From Echeneis naucrates (taxonomy: Eukaryota; Chordata; Actinopteri; Carangiformes; Echeneidae): a DNA stretch of 64,000 nucleotides. The translations under genes were made by a program, and so were the position numbers. The DNA lies in the NCBI RefSeq assembly GCF_900963305.1, contig NC_042530.1, positions 7,201,890 through 7,265,889 on the forward strand, written 5' to 3'. Within the stretch, counting starts at the first letter, position 1; every line of letters begins with the position of its first letter. Shown here piece after piece: positions 1 through 11,700 of the stretch. The notes under the pieces are model-generated. The model searched no databases, was not told where the DNA came from, and saw only the letters and a program-made list of their open reading frames with translations.

Positions 1-292
1 GATACTGGGGCTGAACCAGGAGAGATAGTTACAATTTATGTACATCCATTGTTGCATGTTACTGCTGCATATCCTCACATAATCTGACACCACTTTAGAT
101 TATGATTAATTCAACTTGAACAAATGATACTCCTGCCATATCACATTCATTTTTTTAAACCACAAATGTGTAAATATCCACATAGACCTTGTTTAAGTTA
201 GTCTTAAGTTAAGTAAGTCTTGTGATTTCTTAAATTATGCTCTATGCTTGTCTTTCCACTATCAGAGGCGACATATTACTGAAACTCAAAAC

Positions 293-298
293 TTTATT
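293..298 (-). promoter_or_regulatory. Polyadenylation signal for the TspO-like gene
   Basis: AATAAA on the minus strand, about 235 nt after the stop codon at 533-535. It is the first good hexamer downstream, so the mRNA probably ends near 270-280. Confidence 0.45.
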
Positions 299-532
299 TA
301 CATCAGACTTGAGGAACTAGGCATCTTGCATTAACACCCCCTTAACTGTTATATCTAGCCTGATTTAATAATACAGAAATTTACAGAGCATTTGACATAA
401 TTAATGAAAATATATGATACATTAGGGTTGGCTCTTATGATTATTATTATTTACAAAGTCATTATGAACAGTTACACAATGATCTTTATAATATATGATA
501 TCAACCACCAGTATTTTATGGAATAAACCTGT

Positions 533-2235
533 TTAACAAAATATCTTCCTCTGCTTTTTAGATATCTCCATGGGTTCCATGGCTTCAGGACTGACGTCTT
601 TGTAAAGTGGCTGCTTGACATGTCTCCAAATCACCAATCCAATCCTCGTGATGAATAGAGCAGAGGCTGATGCCAGAAGCACAACTGGGTGATAAAAATA
701 CAGCCGTTACAACTTTTAATTAGGTATCTGTCATCACATTTTTGCTGTTTTTGCTGTTTGGAGTATCTCCAGTCTAGATACAGTTTCAATTACGAAATTG
801 TCTGAGAGTCTTACCAATGAAGATGCCATTAATATCGGGTGACTTAGCATCGTAGTTTTTTTCCAAGTTTCCAGCCAGAGCCCAGATCACAACAGGGTAG
901 GTGATGAGGATGTACCGCACATGTTTATCAAGTACAGTGTTTTCCAAAAGAAACCTGTGAAACAACACCAACTAATTCAAAATCTCAGTCTTGTGCATTT
1001 CACATTTATTGTAATGCATTGTGTGTAATATGCTTACCACACAAACAACACCACAGTCAAAAGAGAGTATGAGATGGTGGCGGCATCAGTTGGGGACATC
1101 TTCACATCATAAATCAGTACAATGGACAGGTTTATCAGAGTTGCAATGGTTGTCCATGTTGTGTATATCATTACGCCATTTTGAACCTACATGAAAATAT
1201 TTAAGTTTAATTTATGGAGACGTTTACATAATAACAATTGTGCAATTAAAACACATTACATTAACTTGTCATTAGCCATATGGGCTCAAGATCAAAACCT
1301 TAACATTAGCACATTCATCCTACTCACCAACACACGGAGGAGACACAGGTCTGCATTGTGGTACTTCTGGAGCCAAGGTCCATAAATATGAAGCCCATGG
1401 CAGACGAAGAATATCATGAAGTAATTTGTGAGGATAACCAGGATGAGGAAAGCCAATGCAGCAATCATCATTCTTTGGTGAGGGACAAAACCGGCAGAAA
1501 AAAAGAAAAAAGCATATTTAATTATCCTGTTTGAAAAAATTCATCAAGATATAAACCTTTATTACAGCAATTTAAAATCCCTGAACAGAGACTCTCACCC
1601 TCTGTCCCAAACAAGCAACCAGCCAATATTGAAGCACAGATTGAGGCACCAGCTAATGAAGAATCCATAAGGCAACACAGCAGGGCTGCAGTAAACATAG
1701 CCATAACCATTCCTACAGGACAAAGGAAAGATGAACATTTGGTTTGTGAGATATTTTAATCCATAGTTCAATCAATTCCAAGATATTTCTGCTGAGTAAA
1801 TACGCAAGAAAATGTAAAAATGGGCACAACTTTCTGCAAAGACCCGCGAGGATGTAGATAATCATGATGGTAAACCAGATGTAGATGACACTCCAGATGC
1901 TAAAGGTCCATCCTGAAGGTGTAATCTGAGTGTCAAACATATCTGACACATTGCCTGTGGTTGTATAATAAGGACCTAGAAGGAGATGGAAGGCAAATAT
2001 TCAGTGATATTTTAGAGTCTTATGACATGTTCAAGTAATATTGGTTATTTCTCAATAATCTTGGAGTCCCTATTCACAGTGTTAGTTAACATCCCCCACT
2101 ATTGCTAATGTTATAAACAGCATTTTGTGACTTACCTTTACCAACAACTGACAGCCCATTGAACACCAAGCTTATGGCAAAGGTGATAAATGAAACCAGA
2201 ATTGCAGCAAGACGTCCAAAATTGTGTTTTCCCAT
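533..2235 (-). CDS. TspO/MBR-like multi-pass membrane protein (si:ch211-161h7-type), complete
   Basis: Seven coding exons on the minus strand join in phase: 2136-2235, 1831-1975, 1599-1712, 1328-1472, 1038-1186, 815-954 and 533-684. They give 945 nt, a 314-residue protein with GT-AG borders throughout. The start is the ATG at 2233-2235 (MGKHNFGRLA). The product is hydrophobic with about seven to eight likely membrane spans. It carries TPSGWTFSIWSVIY near residue 50 and LNLCFNIGWLLVWDR near residue 105, tryptophan-rich motifs that recall the TspO/MBR (tryptophan-rich sensory protein) fold. I recall a fish family of uncharacterised proteins named after si:ch211-161h7.5 with this pattern; the exact symbol is not certain. 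The tail is charged and lysine-rich. A polyadenylation signal (AATAAA on the minus strand, 293-298) lies downstream. Substrate and location are unknown. A damaged tandem copy lies upstream. Confidence 0.8.
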
Positions 2236-3588
2236 TCTGGTTAACTCTGAGAAATACAGATGATTCAGATGTAGAAGCAAGGTTAAACAACATGCACACA
2301 GCTACATAGGTGTTGAGAAATACTGAAATATCCTTGTGTGAGACAATGAATCCCTCTCAGCTTAAGTGGTGATGACCTGCAGTTCAACCTGACCTCTGAC
2401 ATCAGGGACAGGGCTGACCTTTACCCCAAGCTGTGGTGTTTTCATAAATCACCAGACATCTTGTTACCTCTTTAGAAGTAAGCTGTCTTTAGAATTAAAA
2501 TCTTGTGGACCAAATTAAACAGGAAGCTCATTACAAGTAAAAAAAAAAAATTACCTATGTGTGTTGGTCCGATCCACGTATTAAAAAAAAAAAAAAACAG
2601 CACCGACGAGATTAAAACTTGATAAAACACCTGTCTTTACTCTTCCCTATGTGAAGACCAAAAGTAATTGTGAAGAAGACAGAGGACTGCCTACTTTATA
2701 GAACTGCTGGTTGTGTAAGGGTAAAGTTTACAACCTATCAAAACATCACGTGTCTCTTATCTTGAATACATTTCTGCCTTAGTGCATCATAAATAACAAC
2801 TGTTAATATTTCCAACTAACATGTTATGAATATGATTTTATGCATATGTGTATTGTGCCAATGTATATATTCTCTGTAAATGTGTTGATTTATATTTTAA
2901 ATCACCAGATTTGGTAACCAGTACTGCAAGACAATCAGACTTCAGTCTATAGTTTTCAGTGAAAAATTCAGTTTATGCAGAAATACATTCAAAAATACTT
3001 TAGTTTATTTAAATATGTTGCCCAGAAAAAAAGATTACGTTTTTCAAACCTGACCTTTAAAACTCCTACTGGAAGAACAGCAATATATAAAGATCAGTCT
3101 TATGCAGAAAATCACACCACCTTATATTTTTTACATAAAGAGTGAAGCTCCTAACTTATGAGACAGATGAAGAGGCATGTAGGGACAGAGAATGGAACAG
3201 CATGTACCAAACAAGGGGGGGCATTATTACAAAGTTATGGATAAGACTAATCACATAAGAACATGACAGCTGACAGTCCAAGTCTGAGTCCATACAGTAC
3301 AATTACAATACAGCAGTGTGATCATCCATATCATTGTGATTCTGTTTTAATTAATGCTTTTATCATTATTGTAGACTTAAGTTTGTTGTATCTGTAATCA
3401 TTACGCAAAGGCAAACACTTTAGGAACACAAATATTTAGTTTTGACGGTAGAGAATAAACGAGTCAAAATTCATGAACATAAACAGTAAAATTTTGCCAG
3501 TTAGTACGAAAAAATTATGGTAACTTCTATGCAAGCGTTATGTGTGTTATGCACCAAGGTTTCTCTGGAAAATACCCAATGAGTTAGT
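2236..3588. other. Spacer between the two TspO-like copies
   Basis: AT-rich sequence holding the upstream region of the complete copy and the 3' side of the damaged copy. It contains two A-tracts (about 2539-2551 and 2583-2597). No splice-flanked coding segment of the family and no RNA gene was found. A 5' UTR exon or promoter for the complete copy probably lies in 2240-2700, but no clear TATA element is visible. Confidence 0.5.
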
Positions 3589-4330
3589 TCATTTCAACAT
3601 ATATTTCTGCTTCTCAGCGATCTCTGCCCGGATCACTGCCCAGATTACAGCTGGATAAATGGTGAGAACAAACCTCACATATTTGTCAAGGACCCCATTT
3701 TCAGAAATAAACACGTGAGCGAGCCAGAACATTTGCTCCAGAAATCTGAATTTTATTTAAATTTATTTATGAAACGTTCATTATGATATTTCTGTCTTTT
3801 GCACATACCACATAGAAAACACTACAGTTAAAACGGAAAGGGAGACAGTGGTAGCATCCTCCCGGGACATGTTTGCATTGTATTTCAGCACAACAGCCAG
3901 GTTAACTGGAGTAGCAACAGTTGTCCATGTTGCATATGTGGCACAGCCATTTTGAATCTGCAGTAGAGACAATAAATAACAAAAAAGATGCTGGAACAGA
4001 GTCATGCTGCCAGGAGGTAAAATAAGAAAATAAATGTGAAATCGTGCCACAAGTCTCACCAACTCACAATGGAGCCACAGGTCTACTTTGTTGAGCCAGG
4101 CTCCATAATTATGAAGACAAAAGTAGGAGAAAAATATGATGTAGTTAGTCAAGGTGATCAGGACGAGAAAAACCAGGGCAGCAAGAATTAATCTTTGATA
4201 GAGATGAAAGAGAAAGGTCATTATAATGGTCATACATGGAGCAGAACATATCAGAAAATAAAATAGAGCAACTATATTCAAGCACAGTGGGAACCAGACG
4301 GCCAATGTTGTTTTGCCATTGTGGATATGA
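3589..4330 (-). pseudogene. Truncated tandem paralogue of the TspO-like gene
   Basis: Three exons match the complete copy in order and phase: 4060-4192 (equivalent to its exon 4), 3809-3957 (exon 5, the same 149 nt length) and 3589-3745 (exon 6, ending in its own stop). Conserved strings include IQNGC-ATWTTVATPVNLA and VLDKYVRFVLTIYPAVIWA. A remnant of exon 3 (reading LCLNIVALFYFL) lies at about 4259-4330 but lacks the GTGAG donor seen in the intact copy. No equivalent of exons 1 and 2, with the TPSGWTFSIW motif, was found up to 5.2 kb. Exon 6 ends early, so the exon 7 tail is missing as well. It could be a broken duplicate or a short gene with an unrecognised 5' end; I favour the first. Confidence 0.6.
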
Positions 4331-5969
4331 CAGACTTTCTAAAAACACAAGAATTTTACACTGAAATACAACACACAGTGTGTCTAGTCTTAAGACTAAA
4401 TACTTTTTATATTCACAAGGAAAAAAAAAACTTTGCGGTACTATTTAGCGTGTGTTTTTGGATGAAAGTGGCAAACAGTGCAACTTCAACAACAGGAGGG
4501 GCTTTTATAATAACAGGATCCTTGTTGTGTAACAGCCAAGCCTTTATGACTCATTAACGCGTGTTCGGGTTTAAAACCTTTATCATCCGTCTGCCCTTTG
4601 TTTTCAGACGATGGACTGAATGAAAATAAAACAGTGCTATCAGCTAAGATGAGCAACTCCCTGCTTCATAACTGACTGATAAAAGTGATGTTTGGTAGCA
4701 GGTCTATTATCCTTTGTATTATAGAGTTGTGAAATGTTGGTTTCCAGCTAGCTGGAGACATCGGTGTCATTGTGGTAAATGACAACTGAAAAAAGTCAAT
4801 ACTGTGTTTATAGCAGGCTTAAAATGAAAGGTGCTATTATATAAGCAGAGAGTGAACATGACCACATGAGGCCATAGACAGATCCTAAGTGTCCGGCCCC
4901 TCATAGGCACAAACAGCTGTGCAAAGGACCCCACTCTTTTCTTAGAAGTAAGCTGACACTGAACGACTATGAATGACACTTTGTGACATTACACATCTTG
5001 TGGCCTTGTGAACCTTTTACCCCCCAGACTGTGACATGACAGGTAACCAAAAAAAAAAAGGTGACTTCCTGACCTTTTCTCTCAGCCCAGCTTGTCATCC
5101 TCTGATTCTCTTTCCTTTCTCCCTTTGACCTCACCAGCAGGGAAGCAGATTCCTATATACTAAAAAATACTAGGCAATACCTGACTCAGTACTTTGCATG
5201 TCTGTGTTATGCTTTATTTTTCAGTCTTTGCAGATAAGTTTGTGTATTTCCATTAATGAACATTTAAAACATGATGAAAATAATATTTTTTCTCTGTTCA
5301 GCCTTTTTTTCTTGACACTGTTTAAAAACAGATTGAAAAGTTCCTTCTTTGAAAAACATGGTTCTCCTTTTCTTATAAGGGGAGCTGTAGCAATTGCTTT
5401 TTGTTATTTCTGGTTACATGTGTAACTCTCTGACTGTGGTCATAAACTAGTTTTGTAACCAACAATTGATGGCATAACTAAAGCACTTTGTCACCCAGGA
5501 GGTGGGACCAGAGTCTTTTATAAAGTTATGAAATGATGATCAACTTTGTAATTGTATCAACAATGTCTTATTGGATTATGCATTCTAGTTCATGTGATAC
5601 ATAAGCATTTTCCCTGTGTTACACAGAGGGTTTACTTGAATGATTTCCATTGATCTACAACATATTTAAATTTGTTTATTTATTTGTAACCATCCCTTTA
5701 ATGTGGCAACAACTGGAGCAAATTTGATCTGCATAATGTTGTTTTCCAAAGCTACAATGAAACACATAGATTTTTTTTATACTTTTAATTAATAGCTTAA
5801 ATGTAATGTATAAAGCTGTCAGATAACTACAGAGTAGTAGGCTAAAACTATAAATGTATCCTGTTAACTCTAGTAGCAGAATTTGGATAAAATGTACTCA
5901 AGTAGGCCACCTAAATTGTATTGTATTTCATAAGGAAAGAAAATGAGTAAGGCTTTACTGAAATCAAGC
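4331..5969. other. Gene-free spacer
   Basis: AT-rich DNA between the truncated TspO-like copy and nanos. Open frames here are short, lack splice signals and resemble nothing I recognise. No RNA gene or clear mobile element was seen. Confidence 0.5.
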
Positions 5970-6202
5970 TTTATTTCCAAAATGAGTGTCCAACAAGTGC
6001 AGCCAAGGTTGTGGAACATATGTTGCATAAGAAAACTTCTGAAACATAAATCTACAATCCAAATATTTACAAAACAAAGGGTTCAAAAATGAAGCATCTC
6101 ACTCCGTGAAAGCTGCACATTTCAAATGAACAAGTGTCCAAACATTTGTTGGTAATTATGTACAGTCCTTCAGAGCCATCAGTCTTTAAATGTCCCTGTC
6201 AG
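5970..6202 (-). promoter_or_regulatory. nanos 3' UTR with miR-430 seed match and poly(A) signal
   Basis: From the nanos stop codon to AATAAA (minus strand, 5970-5975) is about 230 nt. It contains GCACTT on the minus strand at 5995-6000, the seed complement of miR-430. Zebrafish nanos3 (formerly nanos1) mRNA is known to be cleared from somatic cells by miR-430 through its 3' UTR while being protected in germ cells, so this element probably confines nanos to the germ line. Confidence 0.5.
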
Positions 6203-6664
6203 CTACCAGAATCTTCTCCTTGGCAGCATCCTGGCAGCATCCCGCATCTGCGGGCAGTACCGACGTGTGTGAGCTCGATCCCCGGTGGCCTCACACATGG
6301 GACAAGTGTAGGTCCGGAGGATGGGACAGGCCACCCTGCCGTCGTTGGTTTTCAGCTTGTGTGAGCGGTAGACTCTCGGAGTCTCCCCGTTCTGCTTGCA
6401 GAAGCGGCAGAAGTCCGAAGAAGAGCTGGAGTCAGACAGGCTGCTGGCCGAGCTGCTCTCTGCGGACTGTCTGTGGTCCTCTCTCCGGGGTGAGGCCTGT
6501 TCAGTCTCTGGGTACCTGGTGTCTTTGTGCTCCACCTCACGCCTGTGGCACAGCTTCTCCAGCATCCTGCCCAGATCCAGGTAGTCATGCCACATGTTGA
6601 AACAGCCACTGTCAGCCAGCAGGGAGCTCTGGACCGTCTGTGATTGGCTTGGCGCTGTTGTCAT
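6203..6664 (-). CDS. nanos3: Nanos-type RNA-binding zinc-finger protein, probably nanos3
   Basis: A single-exon gene of 153 residues. Nanos proteins act with Pumilio to silence mRNAs in germ cells by recruiting the CCR4-NOT deadenylase. Residues 22-38 ([17 protein letters not shown]) fit the NOT1-interacting motif, F-x2-W-x-DYL. Residues 86-137 form the paired CCHC fingers: C-x2-C-x12-H-x10-C then C-x2-C-x7-H-x4-C, with [20 protein letters not shown] between. A serine-rich linker separates the two. The short C-terminus ending MLPRRRFW resembles fish nanos3 as I recall it, so nanos3 is favoured over nanos1 and nanos2. The start is the ATG at 6662-6664 in an AAAAATGAC context. An upstream ATG overlapping the TATA element is out of frame. 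The nanos family is typically intronless. Confidence 0.82.
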   Translation of the reverse strand: MTTAPSQSQTVQSSLLADSGCFNMWHDYLDLGRMLEKLCHRREVEHKDTRYPETEQASPRREDHRQSAESSSASSLSDSSSSSDFCRFCKQNGETPRVYRSHKLKTNDGRVACPILRTYTCPMCEATGDRAHTRRYCPQMRDAARMLPRRRFW

Positions 6665-6712
6665 TTTTGGAGACGAAGTGCGCAAAGTTTGCGCGTTTGT
6701 TGTTGCGTCTCA

Positions 6713-6720
6713 TATTTATA
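6713..6720 (-). promoter_or_regulatory. TATA box of nanos
   Basis: TATAAATA on the minus strand, 49 nt before the nanos start codon. Transcription would begin about 25-30 nt further on, leaving a 5' UTR of only about 20 nt. Confidence 0.5.
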
Positions 6721-6860
6721 GAGGACAGAAATGGCTTGGAAGTGCAACAATGTTTTTTGGCCTTTACGGGTAGATTGATGGCAGGTGTCCCTAGGGAGAG
6801 AAATAGGGAGATAGACAAAAAAACTCATGTTTTGCAGTTTGGATGTTTGTCTTTCATGTG

Positions 6861-8050
6861 AGAGGGCAGGAAAATATCACGCCCTCTGTTGGAAATAAAA
6901 ACGATAGCTACCAAAGATTTGGACATGCCAGTGTATTCAGACTGTATTCAAACAGGCAGGAAAACTAATTACGTCATTAAATCAGAGATAGTTGACAACA
7001 CAAACAACACAATCTTAATGTAGAGATTACTTTGACATTATTTCACAGATGCATCAAAGGAAGTGGGGATAATGTTCCTAATTCTCTCAAAGTCTTTAGA
7101 GGGGCCTTTAGTTATGACTTAATGCTCAGTGAAAATGAAGAACAAGAATGTGGACAGTAGGTAAAATGTTCAAACATTGAAGTCTATTGTTTCAAATTCT
7201 GTACACATTGCACCTGCCCTGCTGGAAGTTCTGAAGGTTCAGACAAGTGTCATTAGTGACCTAACATCACCTGCTTTTTACAGCAGTAACACATTATTCA
7301 TGAATAAAACATATTTGAAAACCAATAAAATAAATGTATCGATAAATAGAAAAATTGTGGGTCGTCTGTATATAATGTCCAATATTAAATCAAATTAGTT
7401 GCCCAATGTTTACCTGACGATTTGTTGTACCCACACGTCCTTTGTTTTCTTTTTTCACAGCTGTTTTACCTTTTCACTGTTGTTGTTGTTATTATTATTA
7501 TTTCCCCTCTGTTCGTTTCGGTTTTGCAACAAGTTAATATAATTTCTTGAAAAATGGCACAATATGTTTCCATTTCTTTTAAGGTCTTTATAATGACAAT
7601 AAATAAAGACTGGTGAGAGGAGTTGTTGGGGCTCGGAGAATAATACGATAATGAGGATAATCCCGTCGATGAGCGCTGTCATCGGAGCGTCGGTGTCGCT
7701 TCCAAACAGCATCAATGTTTCTCGGCCTTTTCCACAGAACTGAGGATGCGACGGATGAAATGGTCCAGCTTAAAGTTAGCCAGGCGACATTTTAAATGCA
7801 CAGTTTCGTTTGGAGGGTGCGTGATGTGCGTGTTTCCATGGTTATTGCGGTGCTTACCGTTTTGTGTTTGGCTGTTGACTGCATTATGTGGTAAAATTAA
7901 AGAAAAAACACATGTTGACTAAGATTTCCTTTTGTTTGTTTAAGCATCGCATTTTCTTTATTTATGTTTCTGTTTTTCTTGGTGGAGGCATCTCGCAGTT
8001 TGGGCGGAGTGTAGATCGGTGCGGGGGAGTTGCGGGGTGGTGTTGATGAA
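6861..8050. other. Gene-free spacer upstream of kpna1
   Basis: No coding segment of known type was found. The left part is AT-rich; CpG density rises from about 7.6 kb towards the kpna1 promoter. A short (ATT)n tract lies at 7491-7503. Confidence 0.45.
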
Positions 8051-8420
8051 GCGTTAAACATCGCGCATGCGCTGTAGCATACCGGCAACGGCTGTACGGA
8101 CGGTGGCCTAGCAGAGCAGGGGATTACAGAGCCCAATTTGACAGGTCAGACAATAATAAGCACTTATATTTGACAGTCCGTGGGTAAAAACGTGTCATAA
8201 TCAGAAGTTATATCTGTTATCAATGTCGGCGCCGTTTTGGGAAATATTGGGCTGTCGCACGAGCTACCGTAGACGTTGGATTTCCGAGCTAACGTTAGCC
8301 AAGTAAGCTAGCAGCTAGCCGTCGGTAGTTACTACGCTAACAGCGACTGTGACATTAGCCGGCTGAGCTAAGTGTAGCCTTCCCCGGTACTCGGTATTGT
8401 TCTCTGCTCTTGTCAAAGGT
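8051..8420 (+). promoter_or_regulatory. kpna1 promoter and non-coding first exon
   Basis: GC-richer sequence holding a perfect NRF-1 palindrome, GCGCATGCGC at 8063-8072. A splice donor (AAAG|GTAAAT) after 8418 probably ends a non-coding first exon, which joins the coding exon acceptor at 8740-8741. No TATA box is evident, as is usual for housekeeping promoters. The exact transcription start is not resolved. Confidence 0.5.
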
Positions 8421-8749
8421 AAATCGTTAAGGGGAAGCAGCTCACGGGATTGTTAGATAGTGAGATCTTGTTTGTTAAGATGTTGTTGAGTTGTTTGTTA
8501 ACTACGCCGTGTCAGTAAACATGAAGCTAACGAGCTAGCTAGTATCCTCAGATGCCCCCATTTGTTGTACAATGTTTGTTCAGCGGACTGATCACCCCTT
8601 TTTTATGTGCTTACTTAAACTACAGCTGGAATTTTCATTTCAGCATAGGTCATGTAGTGCACGATTGTCTTTTAACTTTTTATTAAAAATGCTCAAGTCA
8701 AGCCAACTAACATTTATACGTATTTGTGTGCATATTTTCAGGCTGCACA

Positions 8750-11700
8750 ATGAGTCAGGGTAAGGACAATGCACGACTTAAGAGCTACAAGAACAAGTCT
8801 CTCAACACAGATGAAATGAGAAGAAGGAGAGAAGAGGAAGGCCTACAACTACGCAAACAGAAGAAGGATGAACAGGTGAACAACGTGTAGACAAGTCATT
8901 TCGTCCTCCTTATTGCAGAGGTTCAGTTAGTGACAAACAAATGACCACTCTTTATAATCTTTCAGACAGTTTCATGACAGTATTGCAAATGAAGACTTGG
9001 AAGTAGCTTTTGCAGGAAAAAATGATTAATATAAACACTATGGTATTGCAGCTGTTTAAGAGGAGGAATGTTGCCACAGTGGAGGATGATGGGACCCTGG
9101 AAGATGATGGGATGGCCGATAGTGGCTACCTGGAGTCCCAGGCCAACAACATGGACCCACTCATGGTGAGACGAAACGTTCTGAATGAATTTAGTACTTA
9201 ATAATACTAATACTATAGTATTTTATCTATGGTTTATACAATCATTAATATCCAATGCTTTACAGGGTGGAGTGATCTCTGAAGATATGACTCAAATGAT
9301 TTTCTCCAGTTCCCCTGAGCAGCAACTAATAGGCACCCAGCGCTTTAGGAAACTCCTTTCTAAAGGTAAGGGTGCTGTAGATAACTAAAATTCCTGATGA
9401 ATACAACGCTGTTCATGATAGTGGTCATCTGTCTGTTTCCTAGACTTTACAAGTGCTGGAAGATAATATTTTTTTTTTATTTAAACACAAATTTGAATAC
9501 TGAAGTAAACACTTTAATCAAAATAAAGCTGTGTGATAAGTATTGCAAGTAAATTTTTCCATATTATCAACCGCTGCTCTCTCTTACATAGAACCCAATC
9601 CACCTATTGATGAAGTCATTGCCACTCCTCGGGTAGTGGAGCGATTTGTTGAGTTCCTGAAGAGGAGAGAAAACTGCACATTGCAGGTACATCTTGCCAA
9701 ATAAAGCTTAATAACAGTTCAGGTGTGCAACAGCTAATTAAACTGAGGGATCTTTAGGCTTGTTGTCCCTTTTTTTTCCAAATAACATTTTATTGTTTAA
9801 GTATATATTTATTCATGTTTTAATGAATTTACTGCATGGAGAATGTGCAATTTGACTGTTTAAATAAAACCAGAGAGACCAACACATTGTGATATTTTTA
9901 AATATGTTCTAGTTTGAGGCAGCATGGGTGTTGACCAACATAGCATCAGGTACATCCCACCAGACACGGGTGGTAATCCAGGCAGGAGCTGTGCCCATAT
10001 TCATAGAGATGCTCAGCTCAGACTTTGAAGATGTACAAGAACAAGTAAGACACATCCACCAAAAGCTACTCAAACGTTTCTCATGATGTTTCTACATAAT
10101 TGTGTGCCCATCTCATTGTTGCTTTAAATATCCTGCCTTACATATTAGGACGAATAAAACATAGTGGTAGTTATTGTAAACATTTTACATCATTATTATC
10201 ATTATTATATCACTTTTCTGGTCTATTACTTGAAGCCATGTTATTGAATGTAATTGAATATTAAGATTGTGATACTATTTCCTGAATAACCTGTGTGCCT
10301 CAGGCAGTGTGGGCTCTGGGAAACATAGCAGGAGATAGCACAGAATGCAGAGACTTTGTGATAGACTGCAACATTCTGCCATCCCTGGTGCAGTAAGTAA
10401 AAACCAAGTCTCAATGTTTTCCTTCAAAATCCTCTTGTTAGACTCAAATATTTTAGATCACATTTCTTCAGTAAAACATGTTTGGTCAAACTCTTCTTGA
10501 AGGTTATTGGCCAAACAGAATCGTCTAACAATGATGAGGAATGCAGTGTGGGCACTCTCAAACCTTTGCAGAGGGAAGAACCCACCTCCAGACTTCAATA
10601 AGGTGATTTTTTTTTTCTCCCAAGATAAACATGTCACCATAGCAACAGTACACTTCTCGCAGTGATAAAGTAATTTCTTGCTTTCCAGGGTCATAGCATG
10701 TAAGTATCTAAGATGGAAGAAAGTTGCTCCTATTGACGTTAACTGTACTGTACCATACTTTTTCTTCCAGGTCTCTCCATGTCTCAGTGTGCTGTCATGG
10801 CTCCTGTTCGTCAACGACACAGACATCCTGGCTGATGCATGCTGGGCACTCTCTTATCTATCTGATGGTCCCAATGACAAAATCCAGGCTGTTATTGACT
10901 CAGGAGTCTGTCGTAGGCTGGTGGAATTACTGATGTAAGGCTTTAGTTTTGTTGGGGAAACACATATGCCTCTTGTTTGATTGTGGTATAGGGGTGCAGT
11001 CAGCACATCCATCATCTCATAGAATGTTTCAGTTTATTGGCACCATCTGAAACTGCAAGGCACATTGTTTGCATAATTTTAATTTCTAAATATGTCTGAA
11101 ATCTAAAAAAAACAAACACAAAACCCCAAACCTGTTCTGCTTTGTTAAAGGCATTCTGATTACAAGGTGGTATCTCCTGCATTGCGAGCTGTGGGAAACA
11201 TAGTGACTGGAGATGATCTACAAACGCAGGTAAACGTAACATATCAACAAAAAAAGCAGTTAAACTACCTACTACCTACCTACCTCTTATGTTGTTTGAA
11301 GATGTTTCGCCTCTCATCCAAAAGACTTCTTCAGTTCAGAACTGAAGAAGCAAAGTCCAGTTGCTTCCCACTAAGTACTCCAAGACCAAGATGACCTGAA
11401 TGACTGAGAACCTTCACAGACATATTGCTAATTTCTTACTGTGTTGTTATTTTCTAGGTGATTCTGAACTGCTCAGCGCTGCAGTCCCTGCATCACCTCC
11501 TGAGCAGCCCCAAGGAGTCCATCAAGAAGGAAGCCTGCTGGACTATCTCCAATATCACTGCAGGCAACCGAGCACAAATACAAGTGCGTGTGCTGGACTT
11601 CACTGTAACTTGGATATGTTTGCTCTCAGAGGCTTTGGAATGGACTTATATTTTTTAGAATGTAATCCTTGGTTTTCCTAATTGTAGATGGTGATAGATG

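Noticed and set aside
3781-4305. A 174-codon continuous frame over the truncated TspO-like copy
   Set aside because: It runs through two exons and the introns between them. Comparison with the intact copy shows splice sites inside it, so it is not one exon.
6612-6818. A frame starting at the ATG overlapping the nanos TATA box
   Set aside because: It is out of frame with nanos and would be upstream of transcription start; no family similarity was seen.
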